From Phymorhynchus buccinoides (taxonomy: Eukaryota; Mollusca; Gastropoda; Neogastropoda; Raphitomidae): 64,000 nucleotides of DNA. The translations under genes were made by a program, and so were the position numbers. The notes beneath the pieces are model-generated. The model saw only the letters and a program-made list of their open reading frames with translations. It did not search any database and was not told the DNA's origin. The DNA lies in assembly GCA_017654935.2 (NCBI GenBank), contig CM065686.1, positions 30,742,591 through 30,806,590 on the forward strand. The letters run 5' to 3'. Of this stretch, positions 12,102 through 27,250 are shown piece after piece (the first letter of the stretch is position 1; each line of letters opens with the position of its first letter).

Positions 12102-12245
12102 GTGTTCTATGATCTCCTGCGTCTGATGGGCAAGTATAAATCCTCCCCCTCTCACCAGCATGGTCACGGGCGTTCCTCCGGGGGCTCCAGACCCACCAAA
12201 GCCCAGGGCCCCACCAGCTCAAAGGGCTGCTGCATTCTCGCTTAG
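12102..12245 (+). CDS. RAL: Ral GTPase, alternative terminal exon A (CILA tail)
   Basis: Terminal coding exon that follows TTTTCAG and starts in phase 0, matching the phase-0 donor at 5203. It encodes 47 residues from VFYDLLRLMGKYK to KGCCILA and ends with TAG. VFYDL continues the last G-domain helix exactly as in the second terminal exon at 17357. The tail is rich in Ser, Gly and His instead of Lys, and closes with a CaaX box C-I-L-A. Alanine in the last position generally favours farnesyltransferase. The extra Ala shifts the box by one compared with the CCIL end of vertebrate RalA. It might be a rarely used or tissue-specific isoform. No transcript evidence is available here. Confidence 0.8.
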   Translation: MFYDLLRLMGKYKSSPSHQHGHGRSSGGSRPTKAQGPTSSKGCCILA

Positions 12246-12329
12246 AAATGAAAGGCCAGAAAATATAAATCTTTTTAGTTTTGCCCCCTTTGTACTCAAA
12301 CTCATGCAAGAAAAGCAATGAAATTACCC

Positions 12330-12790
12330 TCAATCTGGTATTAGAATCGCCCCTTACTACCCACGCAATATAAACAAATTGCCTTGCCTACCCACCCCCC
12401 TCCCTCCCTCTCTACTGCTACCCACACAAGAGAAACAGTAAAATTGCCTTGTAGCTTTTGAACACCAGAATTGCTCCTTGCTGTGCCTACCCACACAAGG
12501 GAAATAGTCAAATTCCATTACCCTCGCTCTGACATCAGAATCACCCCTTGCTGTAGCTGCGAATTGGGAATCGGAATGAGCGGCGTGGGAGCAACGCCAC
12601 TGTACGACCCAGAAGATGGGACAGCCCAAAAACAAAACAAAAAGAATCACCCTTTGCTACCCACACAAGAAAAGCTGTAAAATTGCCTTGTAGCTTTTGA
12701 GCACATTCACTCTGGTATCAGAATCACCCCTTCCTACCCACACAAAAGCAGTAAAAATTGCATTGTAGCTCTATATGGTATCAAAATCAG
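12330..12790 (+). repeat. Degenerate tandem repeat in the presumed 3' UTR
   Basis: About five loosely conserved units carry CTACCCACACAAG, a GTAAAATTGCCTTGTAGC segment and ATCAGAATCACCCCTT. They start some 85 bases after the stop codon of terminal exon A, so they would be in its 3' UTR. Confidence 0.7.
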
Positions 12791-13580
12791 TGTAATTTGC
12801 ATCGATGAATTGAACGCTGGTGAACTTATATTATCGTACCTGGTTTATCATCTGCTGCCTTTTAACACAAACCTCTTCTTCGTCTGTTTGCCTGATGTAT
12901 TCTTCCCTTTCCCATGTGTGTATGTGTGTGCGCACGCGCACATGCATGTACAACAACCTGACCTAAAATGCAAGGTGGTTTTAATCTGAGCTGCTGAGCT
13001 GTCTCACACAAGATGTATGAAATGTCCCCGAGTAGTGATGTTTTTAAAACCCTCATGTCATGCTGCCATCCAAATTACTGTGCGCGTTATTGATCATCAC
13101 TGATCTTGTAAAATCCAACCCCAAAACCCAAGCCCACCCCATGCCACCTTCCTTCCAGCCTCATGCATACCCTCTCCTTTTTCCACCACCCCCACTTTCC
13201 AGCCTTCTCTTTTCCAAAGCCTTGTGTCCCATTTCCTCCTGGGTTTTTTTCGGGTTGTATGTGATATCACTTTGCCAAAACTAAATCAGCCAGACTTGTG
13301 TTTCAAAGAAGCGAAGGAGCAGCTGACTGATGGGTGCCTAGTGATGTGTAGTTGTCTGTCTGTTGAGGGGGGGGGGTTGCAAAAAAAGTCGGTCTCTGAA
13401 GCCGATTTGTGCAGTTCTCATTGACTGGAAGTCCTGTGATTTCACTTTGGAGTTTTACACTGTTCCCCAGCCCTCCCCTTTCCCCCTGCTGTGTGTAGCA
13501 TTCTGGAAATACATGTATGTACTGTCAAATGTCTTGTTTCTTACTCTTAGGTTCTTTTTTCTTTTTTTCCTGTTTAGAAT

Positions 13581-13808
<228 letters not shown>

Positions 13809-14751
13809 AGTGAGTGTGTGTGTTTTAAGCATGCAAAAATAAAATAAAAATTGTAAAAGGCTACACAGGGTAGCGCATTATAAATATTTGTTTTGGAATT
13901 TGCATGCGTGCAACTTTTCCTGGTATTACAACTATTACAAGGATTTCCTGTTTTGGAATTTTACCAGAAAATGAAATTCCATGTTTTTTAATTTGTCAAA
14001 CAAAATCTTTGTGTGTCTACTGTATTTTTCAAACACTTTAAAATAAGCATTTGTATTACATTGTGGAAAAAGAAAACTAAAATACCTTCATAAATGAAAA
14101 AGTTCTTCAGCTGCAGGGGAACATCAACCCTTGATCCTGGCCTTTCAGGGTGTTTTCATTTTGTGTAGTTTGCACCCATGAATTTGTGAATATATTATGT
14201 AAATAAAATAAAACAAATTGGCCTACTGGAAATTGTATTGATTCATTTTCATTCTTACCTATTTCCATAAGAGGTGAATGGTGTTTTACCGTAAGTCTTT
14301 TACCTGAGAAGAATCATAGTACCTTCTATTTCTAGCATTTAACCTGTGCTTTGATGCTGTACATCACAGTGATCAACAGATAAGAAGGATCCCCGTTACA
14401 TCCTTCAAACCTTGGATTTTTGACACATCTTTGAAAATCTTGTGCATGTTATTATTGTACTGTACCTATCAAACCATGCCAATCATCTTCACACTACAGA
14501 TATTTTCATTGTTGGCTTACTTTCCGTTTTGTCACCCTCCTCCCCTTTTTTCCCCTCCCAAACATTCCATCCATTCACACGCCTACTCTCATACCCACAG
14601 TACACACATTTTGCTCCCTGCTCTCTTCCCATGCCTTTCCTCTACTCCTGTCCTACCCCTCCTTTTTGCCCTCTTCAAAATTGTTTCATATATGTGTACC
14701 TTGATTGTGTAAAACTCTTTGACCTCTTGACCCTCTTTTTTCTCCTCCTCA

Positions 14752-15522
<771 letters not shown>

Positions 15523-15775
15523 TCCATATGTGTGGTGCATGCCTGGCAGTATTATTTATAGAGAAGACAGTTCATGAAATCATTGGCTCTGATAAAATTC
15601 CTGCTGCCTCACAGCTGTGGGTCTTTATGAACTGTTTTCACAGGCAGGCACGCAAGTGCACACTCTCTATGTACTCTCCATCTGTCTGTTTCTTACCCCA
15701 ATTATCTCCCTTCTTTTTTCTTCTCTCTATCATTCTTTGTCCCTCTATCTCTCTTCTGTACTCCTCTTCTTTGTC

Positions 15776-17050
<1,275 letters not shown>

Positions 17051-17236
17051 ATGCTGATTGAAGTTCGTAATGTATGATGTTAGTTTTCTCTCAGATCTAT
17101 GGTATGATTTCCTGTATGGCATTCTCTACCTCTGAGTGCAATTATGCTGATTGAAGTTTGTAATGTATGATGTTAGTTTTCTCTCAGATCTATGGTATGA
17201 TTTCCTGTATGGCATTCTCTACCTCTGAGTGCAATG
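17051..17236. repeat. Perfectly adjacent 93-bp duplication
   Basis: Two nearly identical 93-base copies begin ATGCTGATTGAAGTT at 17051 and 17144. They differ at very few positions, which suggests a recent tandem duplication 120 bases upstream of the last Ral exon. Confidence 0.9.
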
Positions 17237-17356
17237 AATAATAAATACCTGAAAGGAAAGATGAAAGCTAGGGGAGGGGAGGATAGGAGTTACATCTTCC
17301 TTTTATTCATTAAGAATATGAAACTAATTACGATGTATAACTGTTCTGATGTGCAG

Positions 17357-17467
17357 GTGTTTTACGACTTGATGCGAGAGATCCGTTCACGGAAGATGGA
17401 AGCCATCCGGCAAAACAACGGCAAGCAGAAGAAGCGCGAGAAGAAACGGAAGTGTACCATATTGTAA
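17357..17467 (+). CDS. RAL: Ral GTPase, alternative terminal exon B (CTIL tail)
   Basis: Terminal exon after a pyrimidine-poor acceptor (CTGTTCTGATGTGCAG), starting in phase 0. It encodes 36 residues from VFYDLMREIRSRKMEA to KRKCTIL, then TAA. VFYDLMREIR-RKME is the canonical C-terminal Ral helix. The hypervariable tail is polybasic (KQKKREKKRK), which fits plasma-membrane binding. The CaaX box C-T-I-L ends in Leu, which favours geranylgeranyltransferase I. This is the conventional Ral ending. It and exon A cannot both be used in one protein, because each carries its own stop. A candidate poly(A) signal is at 18918-18923. Confidence 0.9.
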   Translation: MFYDLMREIRSRKMEAIRQNNGKQKKREKKRKCTIL

Positions 17468-17803
17468 CGTGACTGTCTAATGGGTCTCTTGTTTAGCTGT
17501 GAGGGAAGCGAGCGGTGAGGATCACACTGTGAGTATGGGGGGTGAGCTCAGCACTTGTAGAACACCTGTCATCGTTGTCGTCAACCATCACCTTCCTCCC
17601 ACCACCACCACTACAGTATCACTCCACCCTCTGGAGTTAACTGAAACGTGACAGCAGTTTAATAATATTGTCGTCTTAGGTTTCTTCCGCTTTTAGCTTT
17701 TGATCAATGTTTCCTTGTCAGTCAGCTTGCTTGTCCGTGTGAATATATTTTTTGTTCTCCAAATGTAGCCCATGCCAGTGTCAACTTCTGACTTTGATAC
17801 CTT

Positions 17804-18231
17804 CAGGGCTGCCTACCGTCCCATTTGCCCCTGGAAACGGTTAAAATGGACACCCTGTCCCTGGAATCCACTTTTCTGTTTTGCGTCCCTGGAAACTGAG
17901 TAGAATCAAAATATAGTAGAGCAGTCAATTGGCTTGTTAGCTAACCTTACTATGTGTATTGATCACTGGGACATCCCAAACAGCAGGCACTGTTGACATT
18001 TTCTTGTGTTAGGTTACTGAACACCAAAAAATCTTGAATGTAGAAGCATGTTGGCATCGGAAAACAACAAAAAGACTGCCCCAAATATCCAGAGTCGCAT
18101 AAATTTTGCTAGATCACGAAATATATTTCATGATGCATGACATTGCGATATTTGTCCCTGGAAATAGGTCTCTGTCCCTGGTTTTTAAGCAGTGTGTCCC
18201 TGGAAACTGCAACAGGGGGTAGGCAGCCCTG
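17804..18231. mobile_element. Non-autonomous DNA transposon with CAGGGCTGCC ends
   Basis: A 428-bp element bounded by CAGGGCTGCCTACC and GGTAGGCAGCCCTG. The flanking 6-mers TACCTT and TGCCTT agree at five of six positions, pointing to a 6-bp target duplication. Inside, TCCCTGGAAAC-like motifs recur about six times near both ends. It lies in the 3' UTR region of the Ral gene if the signal at 18918 is used. It is probably hAT-like from the CAGGG termini. Confidence 0.8.
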
Positions 18232-19410
18232 TGCCTTGCAGGATTGTTTACCTTCCAATTAAATTTATTGCTAGTCTACCTATTAAACCTCATTCCACCA
18301 TCTAGGTTATCTAAGTTATATTATAACTTCCTTTTGTTGCCAAGGTTAGACTTATAAATTAGCCTGTTCTTAGTCTTTGAGCTGTTAGCAATGTCACGGT
18401 CTTGTTCATTACCAACAATATGCATAAAATATGTAGATTAACGGTCACGAATGTTCACCTTGACCAAGTCATAGCATTAATCAATGGTTACAGTAAAGCT
18501 ATAATTTTGTATAGCATCATCTGCAATCAGTTCGCATTCATAAGGAATATTAAAATGAGCTTTCTTAGGGGGTAAAAGGTCCATCCGTTTCATTTTTATA
18601 TTATTTTTTTGTGCTTGCAACATTGCACTTGGGCTTTTTTAGAAGATAAACAAGTCTGACATTGTGCAGATATGAGGTAAAACAAATGTTTAAAAAGGTG
18701 GAAAAGACTAGCCTTGCATAGGAATGATTTAAAAAGACTTAGCATTTGGTTGATGCAATTTCAAATTTCAACTTGGTTCCTAAAAAGAAAGGAAAAACTG
18801 TCCCAAGCATTGTGTGCATAATTTTGTTACTCCTCATTCCCCTTCTGTTTTGTTCTTGAACCATTAAAATCACTTTTTGTATGTAATGTGTGTGTTGGGG
18901 GTGTAACACTAAAATTGAATAAATTCAATTGATGTGTGATGAAATTGGTTGCTGTAACATTTCATACTCAAGTCTGTTTAATTAAGAATTGTATGCGTCT
19001 GTCTGTACTCTGGATAAAACATGATTCATATTGCTGGCATTTTTTCCTCTCAAAACTTTGTGTAGCAACAAGAATTGTAACAATAATGATTTTTAATTTT
19101 GTGTTTGCAAGGGTAACCGACCATTTTTTTTGGGGGGTCACATACTTAGTGTGTTGAATTATGGTGGGGTTTTTTTTATTATTATTTTTAGAAACAAGCC
19201 AGAAGTATTGCCGGTATCTGTAAAATGAATTGCAGTGCTTAATTACTCCACATTAAGTGCAGCCTTATTTCTATCCTTATTGTGTTATGCATGAATGGTG
19301 TGGATTATTGTATGAGTTCAGGGTGTTTTGATTCATTGTGTCGTTAAATATTATTGGATATTTAATTTTGCTGAATTTAAAACGAAGGAAAAGAACATTT
19401 AGATTGCTTC
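18232..19410. other. Presumed Ral 3' UTR and flank
   Basis: AT-rich, without coding signal. Holds the AATAAA at 18918-18923. Confidence 0.45.
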
Positions 19411-19800
19411 TTCTTCTTCTTCTTCTTCTTCTTCTGCGTTACCAGGCCATATGGCGATAGTGGGTAAGGTACGTATGTGTCCGGTTTTCAGTTTTCACTG
19501 GTCTCCCTGCTGCGTACAGCCAACACATTCCAATTTCGGAGGAGCTCAAATAAGAACAATTATTTGGAGAATTTTTTTTTATGGCAGGAGAATGGGTAAG
19601 TCAGAAATATAGTAGATGATAAAAAAAACAAAGGGAAAAGGCAGAGTCAAAGTGGCAGATTAGAGGAAGTTACACAGAACTTCCAGAAGGTGGGGGAACT
19701 ATTTTTGCCAAAGACACCCCGGTATCCCCACGGGGAGACTCGTGGAGGGGGCGGGTTCATCCAGTGTGGAGACACGAGGCATCCACCCACTGCCCCAATT
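19411..19800 (-). mobile_element. SINE-like dispersed repeat, copy 2 (inverted)
   Basis: Reverse-complement copy of the repeat at 5288-5640. It begins at its left edge with a CTT run, the complement of the GAA tail, and includes AGAAGGTGGGGGAACTAT, the complement of the shared block. The right part is GC-rich, around CCCCGGTATCCCCACGGGGA. Confidence 0.8.
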
Positions 19801-21494
19801 TAGATTGCTAAGAATGTTAAAAGAATAGAAGTTGATGGAGGGGAGGGAGGGGGGGGGGGGATATTTTTGTTTTCTACAGAATAGATGAAGCACATTTGGA
19901 GCGAGTTTAAAGTAGTAACTGATCCAAAATGGAATTTATATTAAGAAATTCATCATCTTGAGAATTTCTTAATTACTTTACTCTGTGGGTGTGTGGGTGT
20001 TCATGTGCTCGCACATGTTTGTCTTCATATGTGCATGCCTGCGTGCATGTTTGTGTTAACTTAACAATCTGCCCCCGAGTGGCATTGGTGGTATTGTCAA
20101 TGGCATCCTATAATCAATTTAAAGAGTGGAGAGAAAAAAAATGATTTTTTTGTGCTTTATAAATCAAATCAATAGGTTGTGTACATGTGTGTTTTAAACC
20201 TTTTCTCTTCCCATGGCTAAGATTAAAGTTGCTTGACCTTTCAGTTGCAAATTGTCATATTAAAGGTGCACATTGGATATCTGCAAATCATTAAATATTT
20301 TAGAAGATGAAGGTGTTTTTTCCTGTTGGCTTTTCTTTGTTTGTTTGTTTTTGAATGCCTTTTTACTGTTGCTTCCTTTTTCCCCCCAAGTTGAATTCTT
20401 CCTTCTCCCATCCTCTCCACTTGCTCTATTTCTTTTTAATGTTCATGGTTGCTGTTTATTTACACATATCTTGCATGTCTCCCCCCCCCCCCCCCCCCCC
20501 TTTGTTTGGCACATGTATGCATGTAAAACAGTTGCAGTGAGGGACATTTGACCATAGAACTTGGTTGACAAGCGAAAGTAATCGAATTATATTTCACATT
20601 TTGTTTTTATTGCCTTTGCCTCTCCCCCCTCTCTCTCTCTCTCTCTCCCTCTCTCATATTTTTGTTCTTTTGAGTCAAGTTTGGTATGTTTTGGGGTGGT
20701 TTTTTTGTGTTCTCATTTTTAGCTAAATATAGCTGCATTTGTCGCGCACGTGTGTGTGAGTGTGTGATTTCCTAGTTTCTGATATCTGTATCTTCAGGCT
20801 TCTTCATTAACCCTCATCATACTCTACTTATTCCCTTGATGACTGCAATAAAAAATGTTTAATTCACGTTTTGTTACTTATGTGATAGCTACTAGGTGGA
20901 ATATATTTTTGTGCATTTTCAAACATGACTGTTGGATTCTGCTGCATATATATATATATATGTGTATGTGTGTTGAAAACTTTAATTTCTAGAGATAGAT
21001 TCAAACAGATGTTCATGTTTGCGTGTCGTGTGTATTGCTTTTTTTAACGTACAAATAACTGAGGTTATGGGGCGAGCATTTATGACATCAATCACACTTT
21101 AATTCCCTCGCAATAAGCCACAGTTGTTTGAGCACTAAAAGCTTTTTCATTTAAAAAAAAGCAACACTGGAGTCTGAAATATGGTATCTCGGATCAAATG
21201 ATATGAAATAGCTAAAATTGTATAAAAGATGAAGACATTGATTTGCTAACAATTCAATTCATTTATCTAAAAAGTATGAAATCATACTAAGGGATAAAAC
21301 CGTGACAAAGTGTTTAAACAGTATTGTTAGCAATCCATTTGTTCATATATATATACATGTAGTATGAAAGAAAAATCTCAGTGAATAGCTGAGCTCTGTA
21401 CCCCTTGTGGATTTTGTATAATTTACAAATCATTTTTACTACCAAAGTTGACGAAAAGTTAATGAAACCAAGAAGGTGAGATCAAGAAGAGAGA
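19801..21494. other. Gene-free stretch
   Basis: Contains a 20-base poly-C run at 20481-20500, a small CT cluster near 20630 and a short (TA)n near 20945. Nothing coding recognised. Confidence 0.5.
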
Positions 21495-21724
21495 TTAACC
21501 CCTTGACTGCCAGAGAAAATTAATGGGGGAAAAACCCATTGGGCAAACCATGCCACGAAAAAGACAACTGATAGAGCCAATCTGGCAGAATGGTCTGGGG
21601 ATATTACTCTCTTGACTATGTTAGAGCAAAAGCCAACATATCAGGCTTATTCCTCCATCTGATGATGTCATCAGTGATGTCATCAAGTCAGTAGGTAATA
21701 CCTTGGTGGCAGTCAGGGGGTTAA
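21495..21724. mobile_element. TTAA-flanked MITE, family M1 copy 1
   Basis: A 230-bp element. The left end TTAACCCCTTGACTGCCA mirrors the right end TGGCAGTCAGGGGGTTAA. Second copy at 32620-32811. Inside is a short direct duplication of GATGTCATCA. No coding capacity; piggyBac-type by its TTAA target. Confidence 0.85.
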
Positions 21725-22357
21725 ATAACATGATGCATGTATAGGGCTAGTCTTTTGGGTTATATCAGTGTCTCACAACCAGTCGGTGTATATACTGAAG
21801 GTTTCTGTTCAGTTTTCGCATGTTTTAATATCATACTCTGCTGGGCTTGTTTTGTTCTATATTTTTCCACTGTATTATCTTTTCACAAACTATTATTTAA
21901 GTTAACTGACGGTGTGTATAATTGATCTTTTTATTTTCAGTATTGTCTGATTTTTGTTGTTGATGTATGTTCAAGTTTGTATTGTATATATATATATTCA
22001 TGTTATTGTGTGATAAGTTGTTGAGTTGTGAATGAGCTTGTGTGTTAAATTGTATTGTCTGTATACAATCTGTTGTCAAATTTGTGAGTTTTATGACAGT
22101 TAATGTGTTCCATTGCTGAATTGTAAGTCTGTCTATATGTAAACTGATTTGTTGGTTTGTGGTGTTTGTAGACAATGCATTGACATGATTGTCTGTAAGT
22201 AAAGTTAGTTTGATGAATTGTTCTGTCTCTTACTTGTTACTGTCAAAGTAAGTTTAGTGAACTTTTGTGAAGTTTATGCGTTTTACTTTTAGCTCTTTCA
22301 AAAAATGTGTTTATGTAATTGTCTGACGATCAAATATTTTACACATATTTGTTGATA

Positions 22358-22597
22358 TTAAAGACCCACTGACCCAGCAAAATTAAGTCCCTTGATTTTT
22401 TTCTGGCCAGGTGTGACCCACATACAAATTTCTCCAAATTCAAAACTAGGCTGCTCTTTAAAGTGATGTTTCGTTTTGAATTTGGGGTAATTTGTATGGG
22501 AGTCACACTTGGCCAAAGTAAGATTTCTTACCAGCAATAAGAGGGAAAACACGTAAAAACGCTGATTTTCACGACACGTGACGTGGTGGGTCTTTAA
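22358..22597. mobile_element. TTAA-flanked palindromic MITE, family M2 copy 1
   Basis: A 240-bp element with ends TTAAAGACCCACTGAC and ACGTGGTGGGTCTTTAA. The interior is itself a long imperfect palindrome: GTGACCCACATACAAATT pairs with AATTTGTATGGGAGTCAC. Related copies are at 52002-52301 (inverted) and 57343-57469 (shortened). Confidence 0.85.
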
Positions 22598-25555
22598 TGC
22601 TTTCTGGGTTTCCTTTCTGTTTTATGGTCTTTTCGTTTCTTAAAGCGTAACTTAATTAGTTGTGATATATAATTTTCTTTCATGCAATGTTCTGACTTGA
22701 AGCTGGGTTTTTTCCCTTTTTTTTTTTTTTTCTTTAGCTTTTGGCTAATTGCTTATTTTTGTATTACATTTGGAGACAGACATACTGTCTATGTACAGGT
22801 ACTCTTACTGTTTTATATTGTCTGAAAATTATGTGTTTTCTTTTTGTTTTTACAGCATTAGCATGAACTATTACATTAATTTACGTATATGTAAATCATT
22901 GTGGTGTGGCACATAGTGGAATAGTGTTCTTATGATAGCTTGTTATTATTTTATTAAAATTCTTTCATCTGTTCTGACTGTAATATCGGAACAGCAAGCT
23001 ATCTGTACATTTATGGTCTTCAGGTTAATCTTTTCTTCAACTTTTTTCATCCAGATTTTTTTGTCCTCTCCCAGTACTGGAGAAAATGTCAGTGTCCCAC
23101 CCACCCTTATCATGATAATCATCATCATTATTATTTCCAATTACCATTGTTTTCTATTGATTTGACGTTTCAGTCTTTCCTTATCCTTTACACATTGACA
23201 CGTTCAGTGATTGAGGAAGTACAGTGTTTCCCCTGGTTGTGGTTATTGCTGTTAATTTGGTTCCTACACAACTTTTTGTTAGTCACTGTTCAACTCGGAC
23301 TTGTCAGTAATACAGGATTTCCTTTCCCTAGCTGTTGGATGACAACAGTGGTTGACTCGGTGTTGTGACCAATGACATAATATGCAGGCTACATGCACGA
23401 AGAAAAGCAATACCATGAAAAGATGGATCCTTCTGGTGGATAGTGTTGTGCACTGGAACACAGGATGACTGTATTAATAATAACTTCACAAAGCGTAACC
23501 TTGCATAATTGTTCAGTGTTATGTATACCTATATTTGCTTCTTGCCCCCTTTTTTTCGTCCCTCCTCTTTCCCTCTTTTTCAGCTCCTTGTATATAGTTT
23601 GCATCACATTTTTTTAAACCCAAGTTGTACATAACCTAATGTACAGATGAGTGAATTGAAGTATGCATGTGCATGTAGGTGTGATAGTGATAATGTACTA
23701 GACTTTGTTCACGACTGAATCCATTTAGCGTGCTGTGAGGACCAAGTTAGGCAAGGGGTGAATCAGGGATTCCCATTCACAATTAACGTGTATCGCTAGC
23801 TGGTTCATGTTTTCATCATCCATTTTTCTCCATGTTTTCTACCACCCTAATTTCCATCCCCATGTTGTTTACTGGTCATTGCTTCTTGAATGTTGAGGAG
23901 AGCTGTGAATCGAGTGTAGATATACATTAAATAGTTCCAAGTGGTTGAGGATGAGAAACGTATTACCTGCGTCTTTTTGAGTGCAATGTGAGAATGAGTT
24001 GATGACGATATCCACAATTATGTCTGTAAGGGAGATCATTTAGGGACACAAAAGAGGAAGGCATATACCTTTTTCCGTCAATAGATTATCTTTTCTTATG
24101 GGCGAAAATGTGGATTTTGCCGAGTTGATTTGGTAACGTTGATGTTGAAGGTTGAATGTTAATAGTTGTGGTAGTAGTAGTAGTAGTAGTTTTCAGTCTT
24201 GGCTCGACGTTGTTAGCTAAGCTATGCCTTACTTGGTGCTTTGTGCAGATTTCTTGATCTCTTTCCATTCATGCAATCAGTATCTCCAACACACTCTCTC
24301 TCTCTCTCTCTCTGTCCCTCTCTCTCTCTCACACACACACTCAAGCATGCACACATCTCATTGCAATATTCATTGTTCATAGTCATTTCGATGCATTGTT
24401 GGTTGGTTTTGTTTAAATCAGTGTGATTTCCTTTTAACCCACCAGGCACTGCACTAAGCATACTGTCCCAATTTTTAGTTTTGAAAGTGTGTGTGGGTCT
24501 GTGTGTATTGCATCCCCCCCCCCCTGCATTATGCAAAGTTCTTGTGAAAATGAATCACGGGGCGTGAAGTGGCAAATGGAACCATTGTTTCTTGGGTCAG
24601 TTGTTAATCAAGAAAACTTAATCCATTCTCTTCTTTTTTTCATGCAAGCATGTGTGCTTTTGGTGTGTTTATGTTTTCCTGGGTTTTATTTTTCACTTTG
24701 GAAAATAATTTTAAAAAATCTGCGTTGACATTGATCCGTGAAATGTCTTGTGCGTGTACACTTAGTAAAACATGAAGCCCCAAACATGAGAACGGAGCTT
24801 AATTCTCTCTCCAGTGGATGGCAGAGTATTTATTGACGAGTGTGAGCCATGCGCGTTCAATCAACGTTGTTATTGTGTCACCCTAAGAACAGCAATGATG
24901 CATGAGATTCCATGTTCACTATTTGAGAGTGCAATGCCGACAATTTTATATTCAAGGCCCTGCCAGACTAGAAGCCCAGTAGGGTATAGAGTTATCAGAT
25001 GGATAAGGAATGCTGAGTATAATCAAAGTGAGCAGAAACCAATTAGAGCAAACTAAAGACAGTCTGTGTTTTGCTTTGTCTCGTGTCTCGGATACTTGTT
25101 TCATGTTTGATTGAAGACTTGACAGAATTTCTGTGGTTGGTTGACTGAATTGTTTATATTTTGAATTGTGTGTTGGTGAAACCTGTGCATTGATTATTCA
25201 TGTTTTTGCACTAGTGTTTAACAGTCCTTACATGCCCATTTGATCGTTCGCTTGCAAACATCAAGTCTCATGCTGAGGCAATGCTAGATCTAATGCTTCT
25301 AGTGTTAACAGGTACCGTATGACTGGTTTATATGCATTTGTGTATAATTTATAACGTCTGTGGTTCTTAACATAACACTTGTATCATTGACGCAGTAGTT
25401 TTTGTTTATTTGGTGTCAAATGTATGCAAGGTAAGGCATGAATTGGCTGTTCATGACATACCAGACATGTACTTATTTACTTATTCTCATCTTTAACTGC
25501 ATGTATCCGTGTTAATATCATATTTTGGTATTCAACTCACTGATCATTACTTCCT
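22598..25555. other. Gene-free stretch
   Basis: AT-rich DNA with a small (TAG)n patch near 24170 and a short CT/CA cluster near 24290-24342. Open frames here are short, and none shows a recognisable domain or splice context. Confidence 0.5.
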
Positions 25556-26373
25556 GAAGGGATGTCAACCAAATGGATTTTTTCATATTTTTTGGTGTTC
25601 AGTTTTCAAAGGTAAAGGTCGCAGTAATAAACATTGGCAAACTGATTAAAATTACATCAGTTACTGTATGATTTTCTTTGATCATTTTATGGCAAATTTA
25701 ATTCTAGGCATTGTCTGAGAGCCGATTTGAGTTCAACCAAGCATTTTAAAAAGCGAACTAACCCCTTCCATGTTTTGAGACAATCACAATAACATGCTTA
25801 GAAAGTTTGTGGAATGTAGCTAGCTAGCGTAACTGTATGGAATGAAAATCAAGACTTGACAAGCTTGAAACTCAGGTTGTTAGTGTGGTCATTTTGAAGT
25901 CATTGAAATGAAAACCATGTTAGCATATTCTCAAGAGCATGGGTAGGTGACAATGAAGAGTAAAATTTGCCTGCTAATGTTTCAAAAGGTGGCTGCTTCA
26001 GAAAAAAAAATCATATGGTAATCTCATACTTACAGGCATGAGATTTTTCAGCCTTTAGCCTGATTTCAGGTTTTTTGATGGCGCCCGAGATAATTATTTT
26101 AGGTAAAAAAGAGACCGAGTATAGAAATACTTTTTATGAGTGAATAAAAATGAACTGAATATGTAATTTTACTTCTAATGCTAAAACAAAAAATCTTCAG
26201 TTTGAGGGGGATTCAGTCTTTTTCATCTGCTTTTCAACTTAAATCATAATTTACCAATCTCATGCCTGACTTAAAAAAAGGGCAAAATAATATGTTAACA
26301 GCGTCCTCTTTTACCGGTCACATCTTTTCTAACAGGTTTTAGGGGAAGAAAACCAGGTGGTTGACATCCCTTC
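25556..26373. mobile_element. DNA transposon remnant with GAAGGGATGTCAACC ends
   Basis: An 818-bp segment bounded by GAAGGGATGTCAACCAAATG and its near-inverse AGGTGGTTGACATCCCTTC. A subterminal motif AATCTCATGCCTG also occurs in opposite orientations. No clear target duplication and no transposase frame, so the superfamily is open. Confidence 0.65.
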
Positions 26374-27250
26374 AAAGCTGTATCATTGTAATAATGTGTG
26401 TCCATCACATACATTGCGGTATGTCACTATCTCAGGTCAAGCTGTTAGTTAGTTCTTTTCAACAATTCTCATTGTGATTGAGTTCTTAGGTATGAAAGCG
26501 CTGCGGTGTTGTTGGTTTTTTAACTGAAATAGAAACATTGTGAAATGTGATTTGTCTCTGGAAAACAAAACAAAAATCAAGCTTAGCTCTGTAAATGTTA
26601 TGGCTTCATTGCATGTTCCATCTGTACGGTCAGTGTTGTTTTATACTTATTTTTTAATGTTAATTTATGCTGCGTTGTAGCATATACGCACACACACACA
26701 CACTGTCCCTGGAATGGTCTGGGGATGTGTCTGCACCGTGTTTTGTTGGTAGGAGGCAGAGCACCGGGGAACAGCAGACATTGATTTTATTTCATTGTGG
26801 CCAGCCACCAATATCGGAATAAAAACCAAATCTTCTGTGGACAGTCTGGTTCCGTGATTCTGATTTTTTATTTTGTTGTGAATGTTACTCTCTCTTTCTT
26901 TGTATACGTGTGTGTATGTGAGAGAGAGAGATGTGTAGTCCAAAGTGTCTGTTCCAAATGATGACAAATTCAATTTGATTTGTCTCCCTTGGTAGAGGTT
27001 TGCACTATATGGGTGCTTAGTATTATTTTGTGTTGTGCTGAGTCAAAATATTCTGCCAAAAAATCATACCAATTTTGAAAACTATAATTTTCACACAAAA
27101 TACAGACCTTTAGAAACAATATTCTGTTTTGACTCTTTAATATTCTATAACATCCATTGTATATTGAATAACATGAACCGTTTGATTCTACAACATTCTA
27201 TAACATCCATTGTATATTAAATAACAATAAAATACAACAATCTGAGCACA
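26374..27250. other. Gene-free stretch
   Basis: Nothing recognised apart from a repeated CATTCTATAACATCCATTGT-like pair near 27140 and 27200. Confidence 0.5.

Noticed and set aside
24814..25056. 80-codon open frame starting MDGRVFIDECEPC
   Set aside because: No recognisable domain, no splice-site support and no repetition elsewhere. Chance frames of this size are expected here.
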